64,000 nucleotides of DNA from Pseudomonas viridiflava (GCF_900602065.1 NZ_UWFN01000328.1:62001-126000), one strand, 5' to 3'; positions 1 to 8,390 are shown, counted from the stretch's first letter. Numbers and translations are program-made. The notes: generated by a model from the letters alone, not told the origin.

Positions 1-269
1 CTGGCAACCAGTGGCAGATCACGAATGACCAGACCGGCAGACCAGACGCGATCTGACTCGGCGTCTTCAGGAGTGGTACCGGTGTTGCCGATGTGCGGGT
101 ACGTCAGAGTAACGATTTGCTGGGCATAGGAAGGATCGGTAAGGATTTCCTGATAGCCTGTCATGGCAGTGTTAAACACTACCTCGCCAACGGTTTGACC
201 GTCGGCTCCAATGGCTTCGCCGCGAAAAATGCTGCCATCAGCAAGGGCGAGTATGGCTGGCTTAGTCAA
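1..269 (-). CDS. carA: Carbamoyl-phosphate synthase small subunit (partial, 5' part)
   Basis: This is the glutaminase subunit of carbamoyl-phosphate synthase, which supplies ammonia from glutamine to CarB for arginine and pyrimidine synthesis. Only the first ~89 codons are present; the gene runs off the left edge. The translation begins MTKPAILALADGSIFRGEA and continues through GYQEILTDPSYAQQIVTLTY, the normal CarA N-terminal domain, so the identification is firm. The start is TTG at 267-269, preceded by the strong ribosome site GGGAGG at 275-280. No ATG or GTG fits the conserved N-terminus. A hairpin with a U-tract lies directly upstream (315-350), suggesting leader control. Confidence 0.95.
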   Translation of the reverse strand, partial: MTKPAILALADGSIFRGEAIGADGQTVGEVVFNTAMTGYQEILTDPSYAQQIVTLTYPHIGNTGTTPEDAESDRVWSAGLVIRDLPLVA

Positions 270-314
270 GAAGACCTCCCGTAAGTAAAGCCTGAAAGGG
301 CGTTCGCAGGTTGC

Positions 315-350
315 AAAAAAGCGGAATGACGTAGTTACGTCACCCCGCTT
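315..350 (-). terminator. Intrinsic terminator or attenuator in the carA leader
   Basis: On the minus strand the arms are AAGCGG/CCGCTT plus TGACGT/ACGTCA, separated by a small mismatch, with an AACT loop. The hairpin is followed immediately by six T (315-320). It ends 46 nt before the carA TTG codon. It lies beyond the better-placed dapB terminator at 486-520, so it may act as a carAB attenuator and not as a gene-end terminator. A short reading frame on the minus strand ends in TAA right before the hairpin. Confidence 0.7.
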
Positions 351-485
351 TCTTATCGAATCATCTGCGCGCTTTTAGTGGACACACTAAAGCTGTAGCT
401 TACAGAAAAAGGCTTTTTTGGTCTACCGCCAATGAGGCGAAAAGACGAGGGAATGCGACAGAAGTTCCCGAGAAAGGATAAAACA

Positions 486-520
486 GAGGCGCAAACCCTG
501 TATCTCACGGGTTGCGCCTC
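486..520 (-). terminator. dapB terminator
   Basis: A 12-bp inverted repeat, GAGGCGCAACCC/GGGTTGCGCCTC with one bulged A, begins 16 nt past the dapB stop. On the minus strand it is followed by GTTTTATCC. It is placed to end dapB transcription. Confidence 0.7.
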
Positions 521-535
521 TCTTGCAGCGGTCAA

Positions 536-1339
536 TCAGTGCAGATCAAGCACGTCCTGCATGTCATACAGACCTGCCTCGCGCCCTTCAAGCCACATTG
601 CAGCTCTGACCGCGCCTTTGGCGAAGGTCATGCGGCTGGATGCCTTGTGCGTGATCTCGACGCGCTCGCCTTCGGAGGCAAACAAGACGGTGTGATCACC
701 CACGACGTCACCCGCACGAATCGTCGCGAAGCCGATGGTTTCGCGATCACGAGCACCGGTCTGACCTTCACGACCGTAGACAGCGACCTTTTCAAGATCA
801 CGGCCCAATGCATTGGCAACCACCTCACCCAGGCGCAACGCAGTACCAGACGGCGCGTCGACCTTGTGGCGGTGATGCGCCTCGATGATTTCGATGTCGA
901 CATCATCACCCAATACCCGAGCAGCGGTGTCGAGCAGCTTCAGGCACAGATTCAGACCAACGCTGAAATTGGCTGCGAAGACGATCGGAATCTCTTTACC
1001 CGCCTCGGCGATACGCTGCTTCTCTTCAGCACTGAAACCTGTAGTGCCGATGATCATCGCCTTGCCAGCCTTGCGGCAGAACGCCAGATTCTTCAGGGTC
1101 ACCGAAGGGTGCGTGAAGTCGATCAACACATCGAATTCGTCAGCCACCCGAGCCAGATCACCCGACAGCGGAACACCGATCCGACCCAGTGCAGCCAACT
1201 CGCCCGCATCAGCACCGACCAGCGTGCTGTCGGGCCGGTCAATAGCCGCAGTCAGGCCAGCGCCAGGCGCCTGCTGAACCGCCTCGATCAGAATCTTGCC
1301 CATGCGCCCGGCGGCGCCCATCACTGCAATACGTCGCAT
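536..1339 (-). CDS. dapB: 4-hydroxy-tetrahydrodipicolinate reductase
   Basis: This enzyme reduces 4-hydroxy-tetrahydrodipicolinate with NAD(P)H in the cytoplasmic diaminopimelate/lysine pathway. The protein has 267 residues, the usual length. The Rossmann nucleotide-binding loop GAAGRMG is at residues 8-14. The active-site stretch HHRHK (155-159) is followed by DAPSGTA (161-167), the family signature with the catalytic His and Lys. The ATG start at 1337-1339 fits the conserved N-terminus MRRIAVMGAAGRMG. The gene lies only 12 bp downstream of dnaJ on the same strand, so read-through from the heat-shock operon is possible. A terminator follows at 486-520. Confidence 0.97.
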   Translation of the reverse strand: MRRIAVMGAAGRMGKILIEAVQQAPGAGLTAAIDRPDSTLVGADAGELAALGRIGVPLSGDLARVADEFDVLIDFTHPSVTLKNLAFCRKAGKAMIIGTTGFSAEEKQRIAEAGKEIPIVFAANFSVGLNLCLKLLDTAARVLGDDVDIEIIEAHHRHKVDAPSGTALRLGEVVANALGRDLEKVAVYGREGQTGARDRETIGFATIRAGDVVGDHTVLFASEGERVEITHKASSRMTFAKGAVRAAMWLEGREAGLYDMQDVLDLH

Positions 1340-1351
1340 GTCCTGCTCCCG

Positions 1352-2491
1352 TTACAAGTCGCCGAAGAAACGCTTCACACCGTCAAACCAGCCAGTGGCT
1401 TTCGGGGAGTGAGAGCTATCGCCTTCAAGCGTTGAGCGGAACTCTTCGAGCAGTTCACGCTGACGACGACCCAGATTGACCGGAGTCTCGACAGCAACAC
1501 GGCACATCAAGTCCCCCGCACCGCCGCCACGTACCGGCGCTACGCCCTTACCACGCAAGCGGAACTGCTTGCCCGTCTGGGTACCCTCAGGAATCTTCAG
1601 CTTGACGCGACCATCAAGCGTAGGCACTTCCAGCTCACCACCCAGGGCGGCATCCGTGAAGCTGATAGGCACTTCGCAGAACAGATGCTTACCGTCACGC
1701 TGGAAGATCGCGTGCTCGCGCACATTGATTACCACGTAAAGGTCGCCGGTTGGCCCGCCTTGCGTACCCGCCTCACCTTCACCGGAAAGACGAATACGGT
1801 CGCCGGTATCTACTCCAGGCGGCACTTTCACAGCGAGCGTCTTGTACTCTTCGACACGGCCTTCGCCGTGGCACGAGTCGCACGGATCGGAAATGATCTT
1901 GCCGTTGCCGTGGCAACGCGGGCAGGTTTGCTGCACCGAGAAGAACCCTTGCTGCATGCGAACCTGACCAATACCGCCGCACGTCGGGCAGGTAACAGGC
2001 GAGGAGCCTTTCTTGGCGCCTGAACCATCGCAAGGTTTGCAATTGACCAGCGTCGGGACACGGATATTAACCGAGGTACCGCGCACGGCTTCTTCGAGGT
2101 TAAGTTCAAGGGTGTAACGCAGATCGCTGCCACGCTGAGCGCCGCCACGACCACCGCCACCGCCCCGGCCACCGCCGAAGAAGTCACTGAATACATCGCC
2201 GAAGATATCGGAGAAGTTCGCACCGCCGGCGCCACCGCCGCCAAAGCCGCCGCCGCCCATGCTTGGGTCGACACCAGCATGACCGTACTGATCGTAGGCC
2301 GCACGCTTGCTCGCATCAGACAGAACTTCGTAAGCCTCGTTGGCTTCTTTGAACAGCTCTTCCGACGCTTTGTCATCAGGATTGCGATCAGGGTGATGCT
2401 TCATCGCCAGACGGCGATAAGCTTTCTTCAGATCAGCCTCGCTGGAGCCTCGCTCCACCCCCAAAACTTCGTAATAGTCACGCTTTGCCAT
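1352..2491 (-). CDS. dnaJ: Chaperone protein DnaJ
   Basis: DnaJ is the J-protein co-chaperone that delivers unfolded substrates to DnaK and stimulates its ATPase. The protein has 379 residues. The J domain (1-70) carries HPD at 33-35. A Gly/Phe-rich linker spans about 75-125. Four CxxCxGxG zinc motifs (CKPCDGSG, CPTCGGIG, CPRCHGNG, CDSCHGEG) lie at about 151-211, followed by the C-terminal substrate-binding domains. The start was set at the ATG at 2489-2491 because MAKRDYYEVLG is the family N-terminus; an in-frame extension of 18 codons upstream is not part of the family. The ribosome site GGAAG precedes it. Confidence 0.97.
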   Translation of the reverse strand: MAKRDYYEVLGVERGSSEADLKKAYRRLAMKHHPDRNPDDKASEELFKEANEAYEVLSDASKRAAYDQYGHAGVDPSMGGGGFGGGGAGGANFSDIFGDVFSDFFGGGRGGGGGRGGAQRGSDLRYTLELNLEEAVRGTSVNIRVPTLVNCKPCDGSGAKKGSSPVTCPTCGGIGQVRMQQGFFSVQQTCPRCHGNGKIISDPCDSCHGEGRVEEYKTLAVKVPPGVDTGDRIRLSGEGEAGTQGGPTGDLYVVINVREHAIFQRDGKHLFCEVPISFTDAALGGELEVPTLDGRVKLKIPEGTQTGKQFRLRGKGVAPVRGGGAGDLMCRVAVETPVNLGRRQRELLEEFRSTLEGDSSHSPKATGWFDGVKRFFGDL

Positions 2492-2735
2492 AAATTCTTC
2501 CGCACTCTTGAGGACGTCCGGCAAAACCCTCCTGAGCTTTGCCAAACTCGTTGAGCCCCATACAGGCCCGGACCCAACTCACGTCAATTCAACGATCCTG
2601 GTCTTCATTTCACCGGCCAGGCTGACCGGGAAAGCGGCAGAACAAGCCGCCATGCAGGAGCATGACGACCTTGCCACAGCAGCTTGCGGTAGATACCGCA
2701 GGCCGCAAAAATTTCGTCTGTTCCAGACACGCCAA

Positions 2736-2755
2736 CGCGGGAGCAAGCTCCCGCG
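2736..2755. repeat. REP-like hairpin in the dnaK-dnaJ gap
   Basis: A perfect 9-bp inverted repeat, CGCGGGAGC/GCTCCCGCG around AA, lies in the 325-bp dnaK-dnaJ intergenic region (2492-2816). It resembles the GGGAGC-type REP elements elsewhere in the window. I see no gene in the rest of this gap. The hairpin could stabilise the dnaK 3' end or reduce read-through into dnaJ. Confidence 0.6.
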
Positions 2756-2816
2756 CGGCGACATCCTACCAGCGACCGCCCGAAAACGGTCAACTGGCTT
2801 GCAAGTGAGCCTGCGC

Positions 2817-4736
2817 TTACTTGTTTTCTTTTACTTCTTCAAACTCTGCATCGACAACGTCGTCAGCAGGCTTGGTTTCTTCCTTCGCACCCTGAGCACC
2901 CGGTTGTGGTTGCTCGGCCTGCTCGGCGTACATCTTCTGAGCCACTGGCGCGGAGACCTTGGACAGCTCTTCGACTTTAGCGTCGATGGCAGCCTTGTCG
3001 TCGCCTTTGACGGCAGCTTCAAGAGCAACCAGTGCAGCTTCGATCGCCGTTTTCTCTTCCGCAGTCACTTTGTCACCAGCGTCGGAGATCATTTTGCGAG
3101 TCGAGTGAACCAGCGCATCGCCCTGGTTACGAGCGGTGGCCAGCTCTTCGAACTTGCGGTCTTCTTCGGTGTTGGCTTCAGCATCACGGATCATTTGCTG
3201 AATTTCTTCATCCGACAGACCAGAGTTGGCCTTGATCACGATCGACTGCTGCTTGCCGGTCGCCTTGTCTTTGGCGCCTACGTGCAGGATGCCGTTGGCG
3301 TCGATGTCGAAGGTCACTTCGATCTGTGGAACGCCACGTGGTGCTGGTGGAATCTCGGCCAGGTCGAACTTGCCCAGAGACTTGTTCTGACCCGCTTGCT
3401 TACGCTCACCTTGCAGCACGTGAATGGTCACGGCGTTCTGGTTGTCGTCAGCAGTCGAGAACACTTGCGACTTCTTGGTAGGAATCGTGGTGTTCTTGTC
3501 GATCAGAGCAGTCATGACGCCGCCCATGGTTTCGATACCCAGCGTCAGCGGGCTAACGTCCAGCAGCAGAACGTCTTTAACGTCACCGGCCAATACTGCG
3601 CCCTGGATAGCAGCACCCATGGCAACGGCTTCGTCCGGGTTAACGTCTTTACGCGCTTCTTTGCCGAAGAACTCAGTGACTTTCTGCTGTACCAACGGCA
3701 TACGAGTCTGGCCACCGACCAGAATCACGTCGTTGATGGCGCTGATGTCGATACCGGAGTCTTTCAACGCGATACGGCAAGGTTCGATGGTGCGCTGAAC
3801 CAGGTCTTCAACCAGCGATTCCAGCTTGGCGCGGGAAATCTTGACGTTCAAGTGCTTAGGACCGGTCGCGTCTGCAGTGATGTACGGCAGGTTAACGTCG
3901 GTCGAATTGCTCGAAGACAGCTCGATCTTGGCTTTCTCAGCGGCTTCTTTCAGGCGCTGCATGGCCAGCGGGTCACCTTTAAGGTTCATGCCGCTTTCTT
4001 TCTTGAATTCGTCAACGAGGTAGTCGATCAGACGGATGTCGAAGTCTTCACCACCTAGGAACGTGTCACCGTTGGTTGCCAGCACTTCGAACTGGTGCTC
4101 GCCATCAACTTCAGCAATTTCGATAACCGAAACGTCGAAAGTACCGCCACCCAGGTCATAAACGATGACAGTGTGGTCGCCCTTGGCTTTGTCCATACCG
4201 TAAGCCAGAGCGGCCGCGGTTGGTTCGTTGATGATACGTTTTACGTCCAGACCGGCAATACGACCGGCGTCTTTAGTCGCCTGACGCTGACTGTCGTTGA
4301 AGTAAGCCGGAACGGTGATCACCGCCTCGGTCACTGCTTCGCCCAGATAGTCTTCAGCGGTTTTCTTCATCTTCTTCAGGATTTCAGCAGAAATCTGAGG
4401 AGGCGACATTTTCTTGCCGTTGACTTCAACCCACGCATCGCCATTGTCAGCTTTGGCGATTTTATAAGGGACCATCTGAATGTCTTTCTGAACGACTTCT
4501 TCTTCGAACTTACGACCGATCAGACGCTTTACCGCGTACAGGGTGTTGTGCGGGTTGGTCACTGCCTGACGCTTGGCCGACTGACCTACCAGGATCTCGC
4601 CATCGTTGGCATAAGCAATGATCGAAGGCGTGGTACGAGCGCCTTCGGCGTTCTCCAGGACCTTGACGCTGCCGTTTTCCAGAATGGAGACGCAAGAGTT
4701 AGTGGTCCCCAGGTCAATACCGATAATTCTGCCCAT
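2817..4736 (-). CDS. dnaK: Chaperone protein DnaK (Hsp70)
   Basis: DnaK is the ATP-dependent Hsp70 chaperone that works with DnaJ and GrpE in folding and heat-shock control. The protein has 639 residues, full length. The N-terminal actin-like ATPase starts MGRIIGIDLGTTNSC, with phosphate loop DLGGGTFDVS near residue 195. The substrate-binding domain includes the LSPLTLGIETMGG region. The C-terminus ends EEVKENK after the acidic tail typical of bacterial DnaK. The gene sits between grpE and dnaJ in the canonical order and has its own sigma-32 promoter at 4815-4844, which overlaps the end of grpE. Confidence 0.98.
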   Translation of the reverse strand: MGRIIGIDLGTTNSCVSILENGSVKVLENAEGARTTPSIIAYANDGEILVGQSAKRQAVTNPHNTLYAVKRLIGRKFEEEVVQKDIQMVPYKIAKADNGDAWVEVNGKKMSPPQISAEILKKMKKTAEDYLGEAVTEAVITVPAYFNDSQRQATKDAGRIAGLDVKRIINEPTAAALAYGMDKAKGDHTVIVYDLGGGTFDVSVIEIAEVDGEHQFEVLATNGDTFLGGEDFDIRLIDYLVDEFKKESGMNLKGDPLAMQRLKEAAEKAKIELSSSNSTDVNLPYITADATGPKHLNVKISRAKLESLVEDLVQRTIEPCRIALKDSGIDISAINDVILVGGQTRMPLVQQKVTEFFGKEARKDVNPDEAVAMGAAIQGAVLAGDVKDVLLLDVSPLTLGIETMGGVMTALIDKNTTIPTKKSQVFSTADDNQNAVTIHVLQGERKQAGQNKSLGKFDLAEIPPAPRGVPQIEVTFDIDANGILHVGAKDKATGKQQSIVIKANSGLSDEEIQQMIRDAEANTEEDRKFEELATARNQGDALVHSTRKMISDAGDKVTAEEKTAIEAALVALEAAVKGDDKAAIDAKVEELSKVSAPVAQKMYAEQAEQPQPGAQGAKEETKPADDVVDAEFEEVKENK

Positions 4737-4814
4737 CTGTGAATCTCCCGAAATTTTGAATTTGGTTGCCGCAACTGCGTTTACAAATTGCGGTAGCTCT
4801 TAAACGCTTGGCCT

Positions 4815-4844
4815 ATAAATGGGGGCCAGACAGCTGATTTCAAG
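4815..4844 (-). promoter_or_regulatory. Sigma-32 heat-shock promoter for dnaK
   Basis: Read on the minus strand, CTTGAAA (4838-4844) is followed 12-13 nt later by CCCCCATTTA. This is an almost exact match to the RpoH consensus (CTTGAAA, 11-15 nt, CCCCATnT). The -35 element overlaps the grpE stop codon (4840-4842), so dnaK can be induced separately from grpE. Confidence 0.85.
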
Positions 4845-5403
4845 CCTGCTCATCAATTGATGGCTGAACAGGCGATGGTGCCTTGCTGACCACGACCATA
4901 GCCGGGCGCAGCAGACGACCATTGAGCTGGTAGCCCTTCTGGAACACTTTCAAAACACTGTTGGGTTCAACGTCTGCGCTTTCCTGCATGGCCATTGCCT
5001 GATGGTGCTCGGCATTGAATGGCTGACCATGCGGATCGATCGCTTCGAGGTGGTAACGCTTGAGCGTGTCGCTGAACATTTTCAGCGTCAGCTCGATACC
5101 TTCGCGCATTGGACGAATGCTTTCGTCGTCCGGATTGGACAAGTCCAGACCACGCTCAAGGCTGTCCACGATCGGCAACAAGTCACTCGCAAACTTCTCA
5201 AGCGCAAACTTGTGAGCCTTTTCCACATCCTGTTCTGCACGGCGGCGGACGTTCTGCAAATCCGCAGCCACACGCAGGGACTGGTCCTGTGCCGCGGCCA
5301 GTTGCTCTTCGAGCACTTGCACGCGGGTTACCAATTCTTCACCGGAGACTGCTTCGGCAGCCTGGTCCTGGGTCTGCGCATCCAGATTCTGTTCGTCAGC
5401 CAT
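4840..5403 (-). CDS. grpE: Nucleotide exchange factor GrpE
   Basis: GrpE is the homodimeric nucleotide-exchange factor that releases ADP from DnaK. The protein has 187 residues. The acidic N-terminus (MADEQNLDAQTQDQAAE) leads into a long coiled-coil helix (about 25-95). The C-terminal beta domain contains the conserved HQAMAMQES and VFQKGYQLNGRLLRPAMV stretches. It is upstream of dnaK in the same direction, with a sigma-32 promoter 52 nt upstream of its start. Its stop codon is embedded in the dnaK heat-shock promoter. Confidence 0.97.
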   Translation of the reverse strand: MADEQNLDAQTQDQAAEAVSGEELVTRVQVLEEQLAAAQDQSLRVAADLQNVRRRAEQDVEKAHKFALEKFASDLLPIVDSLERGLDLSNPDDESIRPMREGIELTLKMFSDTLKRYHLEAIDPHGQPFNAEHHQAMAMQESADVEPNSVLKVFQKGYQLNGRLLRPAMVVVSKAPSPVQPSIDEQA

Positions 5404-5455
5404 AGATTTCTCCTTTCCAATACGTCCGCGACCTCAAATCGCGCTTCTGCCCCCC

Positions 5456-5484
5456 TATATGGGAGCGGATTTTTCAGCTTCAAG
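5456..5484 (-). promoter_or_regulatory. Sigma-32 heat-shock promoter for grpE
   Basis: On the minus strand, CTTGAA (5479-5484) is followed 13 nt later by CTCCCATATA. This is a good RpoH-type promoter placed about 50 nt before the grpE ATG. The match is weaker than at the dnaK promoter (CTCCCAT in place of CCCCCAT). Confidence 0.7.
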
Positions 5485-5637
5485 AGCAAAATTCAGCAGA
5501 TCGACAAAAGTCCTCACAAAAATTCCGGCCAAAGCCAAGCCCCTATCACGCTTGAACAAATCACCAATTGGACTAAAAAAAGCTTGCCTGCGAACGAATC
5601 GAGCTAAATGAGGGCATTGTCACCCACGAATAAAACA

Positions 5638-5653
5638 CTGTATAAATAACCAG
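5638..5653 (+). promoter_or_regulatory. LexA box upstream of recN
   Basis: CTGTATAAATAACCAG matches the CTG-N10-CAG SOS box with the AT-rich centre expected for gamma-proteobacterial LexA. It lies 24 nt before the recN start, where LexA would block transcription. It agrees with recN being a classical SOS gene. Confidence 0.8.
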
Positions 5654-5676
5654 ACTTATCGCTTGGGAGCCACTCC

Positions 5677-7350
5677 ATGCTGGTGCACCTTTCCGTACAT
5701 AACTACGCCATCGTTGAACACCTCGATCTCGAGCTGGACCGTGGCATGAGCGTGATCACCGGTGAAACCGGGGCTGGCAAATCAATCATGCTCGATGCCC
5801 TCGGCCTGACCCTTGGCGACAGAGCCGACAGCGGCGTGGTGCGCCCCGGTGCGGACAAGGCAGACATTCTCGCGACCTTCGATCTGGTCGACATTCCCGA
5901 AGCGCAAACCTGGCTGCAGGAGCGTGACCTCGACAACGACGGCCCCTGCATCCTGCGCCGGGTCATCACCGCCGAGGGTCGCTCGCGCTCCTACATCAAT
6001 GGCACACCCTGCCCGCAAGGTGACCTGAAAGCACTGGGCGAGCTGTTGATTGATATTCACAGCCAGCACGAGCATCAGTCGCTGCTCAAGACCGACACAC
6101 ACCGTCGCTTGCTGGATGAATACGCCGGCGCGACCGATCTGGCCCGCCAGGTACAACTGGCCGCCCAGCGCTGGCGCCAGACCCGCCAGGAACTGGACAG
6201 GCTTGCCAACTCCGGCGACGAACAACGCGCACGCCACCAGTTGCTGAGCTATCAACTGGAAGAACTGGAAAGCCTCAGCCTTGGCGAGAATGAGCTGGAG
6301 CAGCTTGAGCAGGAACAGAAAACCCTGACCAACGCCGAAAGCCTGCTGAGCATTTGCCGTCAGGTTGTCGAGCAATGCAGCGAAAATGACTCAGGTAATG
6401 TGCTGAACGCACTAACCGCCAGCCTGCATCGGCTGGGCAGCGTCAACGACTCGCCGACCGCTCTGAGCGAAGCGACCAATCTGCTGTCCAGTGCACAGAT
6501 TCAGGTAGAAGAAGCCGTTGGTGAGCTCAATCGCTTCCTGGATCACTTCGACGCCGATCCTGCGCGCCTGCAGCAGCTCGAAGAACGCCTGGACGCTATC
6601 TATACCCTGGCGCGCAAGCATCGCATCCAGCCGACTGAAGTCGCGACACTTCAACAAAAGCTACTGGACGAAATCGAAACGCTTAATGCCAACGACGAGG
6701 CAATCGAGCGCCTGGAAAATGAAGTGGCATCGTTCGCCCGTCACTATAAAGAGAAAGCCCGGGAACTGAGCGACCTGCGCCATCGCGCAGCGCCGGAACT
6801 GGCAGCTGCCGTAGAACACGAAATCCAGCGCCTGGGCATGCCCGGCGGGCGCTTCAGCATCGAGCTGAAAGCCAATCCGGAGAAAGAATTGCTGCCCAAC
6901 GGGCTGGAACAGGTCGAGCTTCTGGTTAGCGCAAACCCGGGCCAGCCACTCAAAGCGCTGGCGAAAGTAGCGTCGGGCGGTGAGCTCTCAAGGATCAGCC
7001 TGGCGATCCAGGTGATCACCGCGCAAACCTCCAGGGTGCCGACACTGGTATTTGACGAAGTGGATGTCGGGATCGGCGGCCCAACGGCCGAGATCGTCGG
7101 CCAGCTATTACGTCGTCTGGGTGATCGCGGTCAGGTCATGACCGTGACGCACTTGCCGCAAGTCGCCGCACAGGGGCATCAACACCTGTTTGTCCACAAA
7201 GTCCGCGACAGCGAGGCCACGCGCACCGCTGTATCAAAACTGAGCAAGAACGAACGTATAGAAGAAGTCGCGAGGATGCTGGGCGGGATCGACCTGACCA
7301 AAGAGTCTCTGGCCCACGCGAAGAAGATGGTGGTGACAGCCAAGAGCTGA
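5677..7350 (+). CDS. recN: DNA repair protein RecN
   Basis: RecN is an SMC-like ATPase that binds DNA ends and promotes double-strand-break repair with RecA. The protein has 557 residues, the family length. Walker A is GETGAGKS at 29-36. A long coiled-coil region fills the centre (about 155-370). The ABC signature VASGGELSR lies near residue 433 and Walker B TLVFDEVDVGIGG near 457. The ATG at 5677 has a GGGAG ribosome site. The gene diverges from grpE and is preceded by a LexA box. A decayed copy of its last ~20 codons occurs at 7592-7669. Confidence 0.97.
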   Translation: MLVHLSVHNYAIVEHLDLELDRGMSVITGETGAGKSIMLDALGLTLGDRADSGVVRPGADKADILATFDLVDIPEAQTWLQERDLDNDGPCILRRVITAEGRSRSYINGTPCPQGDLKALGELLIDIHSQHEHQSLLKTDTHRRLLDEYAGATDLARQVQLAAQRWRQTRQELDRLANSGDEQRARHQLLSYQLEELESLSLGENELEQLEQEQKTLTNAESLLSICRQVVEQCSENDSGNVLNALTASLHRLGSVNDSPTALSEATNLLSSAQIQVEEAVGELNRFLDHFDADPARLQQLEERLDAIYTLARKHRIQPTEVATLQQKLLDEIETLNANDEAIERLENEVASFARHYKEKARELSDLRHRAAPELAAAVEHEIQRLGMPGGRFSIELKANPEKELLPNGLEQVELLVSANPGQPLKALAKVASGGELSRISLAIQVITAQTSRVPTLVFDEVDVGIGGPTAEIVGQLLRRLGDRGQVMTVTHLPQVAAQGHQHLFVHKVRDSEATRTAVSKLSKNERIEEVARMLGGIDLTKESLAHAKKMVVTAKS

Positions 7351-7430
7351 AGGCTGTCGCTTCAGTACAGGGCCAAACTCCCGAAGAGTTCGGTCTCAAA
7401 GGTTCACTGCCAGCTACGGGAAATGGACAT

Positions 7431-7524
7431 CCCGTGGGAGCGAATTCATTCGCGAATGAGCCGGTACATCCGCCACATTTGCGTCGGAAGGAATGCCGTC
7501 TTCGCGAATGAATTCGCTCCCACA
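7431..7524. repeat. REP/BIME-type element, copy 1
   Basis: A 94-bp element bounded by GTGGGAGCGAATTCATTCGC and its inverted complement. It is nearly identical (one visible difference) to 7806-7899 and related to 10817-10905. The long inverted termini mark a REP pair typical of Pseudomonas intergenic regions. It lies 81 bp past the recN stop. Confidence 0.85.
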
Positions 7525-7591
7525 TATTCAGCGCCCTCAGCCCCCAACACCTTTTCACATCCAAAACCGCACAAACGGGCCCCAGGGTGGA

Positions 7592-7669
7592 GGGATCCAC
7601 CTGACCAAAGATTCCCTGGCCCACGTTAAAAAAATGGTGGTGACAGCGAAGAGCTGATGGCTGTCGCTT
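7592..7669 (+). pseudogene. Duplicated 3' end of recN (remnant)
   Basis: This 78-bp stretch matches 7285-7362, the last 22 codons of recN plus 12 nt beyond the stop, at 69 of 78 positions by eye. It still contains ATGGTGGTGACAGC and AAGAGCTGA but no start or body of the gene. It lies between REP elements. A duplication of the recN 3' end and its flank mediated by the flanking REP copies would explain it. Confidence 0.8.
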
Positions 7670-7674
7670 TCCGT

Positions 7675-7735
7675 GTGGGAGCTGCCGAAGGCTGCGAAGC
7701 AATGGCCGCCATTCGCAGCCTTCGGCAGCTCCTAC
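7675..7735. repeat. Second-type REP hairpin
   Basis: A perfect 21-bp inverted repeat (GGAGCTGCCGAAGGCTGCGA and its complement) around a short centre. It is flanked by GTGG and CTAC, forming a hairpin of a different sequence family from the GGGAGCGAATTC elements on both sides. Confidence 0.85.
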
Positions 7736-7805
7736 ATAATTCAGAACAGCTTCAAGACTCACCGACGACCTCAAACCCGTGGAAGGCTGGCCTGTAAGCA
7801 TAATT

Positions 7806-7899
7806 CCCGTGGGAGCGAATTCATTCGCGAATGGGCCGGTACATCCGCCACATTTGCGTCGGAAGGAATGCCGTCTTCGCGAATGAATTCGCTCCCACA
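7806..7899. repeat. REP/BIME-type element, copy 2
   Basis: A 94-bp near-perfect copy of 7431-7524 in the same orientation, with the same inner sequence including CATTTGCGTCGGAAGGAATG. Together with the recN 3' remnant it makes the 632-bp recN-fur interval entirely repeat-derived apart from the fur terminator. Confidence 0.85.
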
Positions 7900-7939
7900 G
7901 ATTTAGGCCCCTAACACTTATTCACCTCCAAAAACGCAC

Positions 7940-7963
7940 AAAGGCGACCCTAGGGTCGCCTTT
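7940..7963 (-). terminator. fur terminator
   Basis: The inverted repeat AAAGGCGACCC/GGGTCGCCTTT sits 19 bp past the fur stop. On the minus strand it is followed by GTGCGTTTTT, an intrinsic terminator. Confidence 0.8.
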
Positions 7964-7982
7964 GCTGTTGCAACAAAAAGAC

Positions 7983-8390
7983 TTAAGCCTTTTTATTGCG
8001 CACGTACAGCACCAGATTGTGATCCACCAAATCGAAACCGTGCCGCTCGACAATGGCTTTTTGAAGCTTTTCGATTTCTTCGTCGAAGAACTCGATCACT
8101 TCTCCGGATTCCACGTTGACCATATGGTCGTGGTGGCCGCCGTCAGCCAATTCGAATACCGCATGTCCACCGTCGAAATTGTGGCGAACCACTAATCCGG
8201 CAGCTTCGAATTGGGTCAGGACACGGTAAACCGTGGCCAGTCCGACGTCCTCGCTAGCTTCCATCAGTGCCTTGTAAACATCCTCGGCACTCATGTGGCG
8301 CTGCTCGGCGGAATCGAGCATCTGTAGTATTTTGACCCGTGGCAGGGTCACTTTAAGTCCGGCTTTTCGTAGTTCGCTATTTTCAACCAT
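7983..8390 (-). CDS. fur: Ferric uptake regulator Fur
   Basis: Fur is the iron-responsive repressor that binds Fur boxes in iron-uptake promoters. The protein has 135 residues. The N-terminal winged helix (MVENSELRKAGLKVTLPRVK) precedes the metal-binding HHDH cluster in the dimerisation domain. The start was set at the ATG at 8388-8390, the conserved family N-terminus; a 32-codon in-frame extension upstream is non-homologous. The protein has no cysteine at all, so it lacks the CxxC zinc sites of E. coli Fur. The gene is divergent from omlA/bamE, the usual Pseudomonas arrangement. Confidence 0.97.
   Translation of the reverse strand: MVENSELRKAGLKVTLPRVKILQMLDSAEQRHMSAEDVYKALMEASEDVGLATVYRVLTQFEAAGLVVRHNFDGGHAVFELADGGHHDHMVNVESGEVIEFFDEEIEKLQKAIVERHGFDLVDHNLVLYVRNKKA

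Noticed and set aside
512..1435. Plus-strand frame of 307 codons across dapB
   Set aside because: It lies opposite an intact, conserved dapB and has no recognisable protein features.
2508..4058. Long plus-strand frame (516 codons) antisense to dnaK
   Set aside because: It is the well-known antisense shadow of dnaK caused by its codon bias. dnaK itself is complete and unmistakable.
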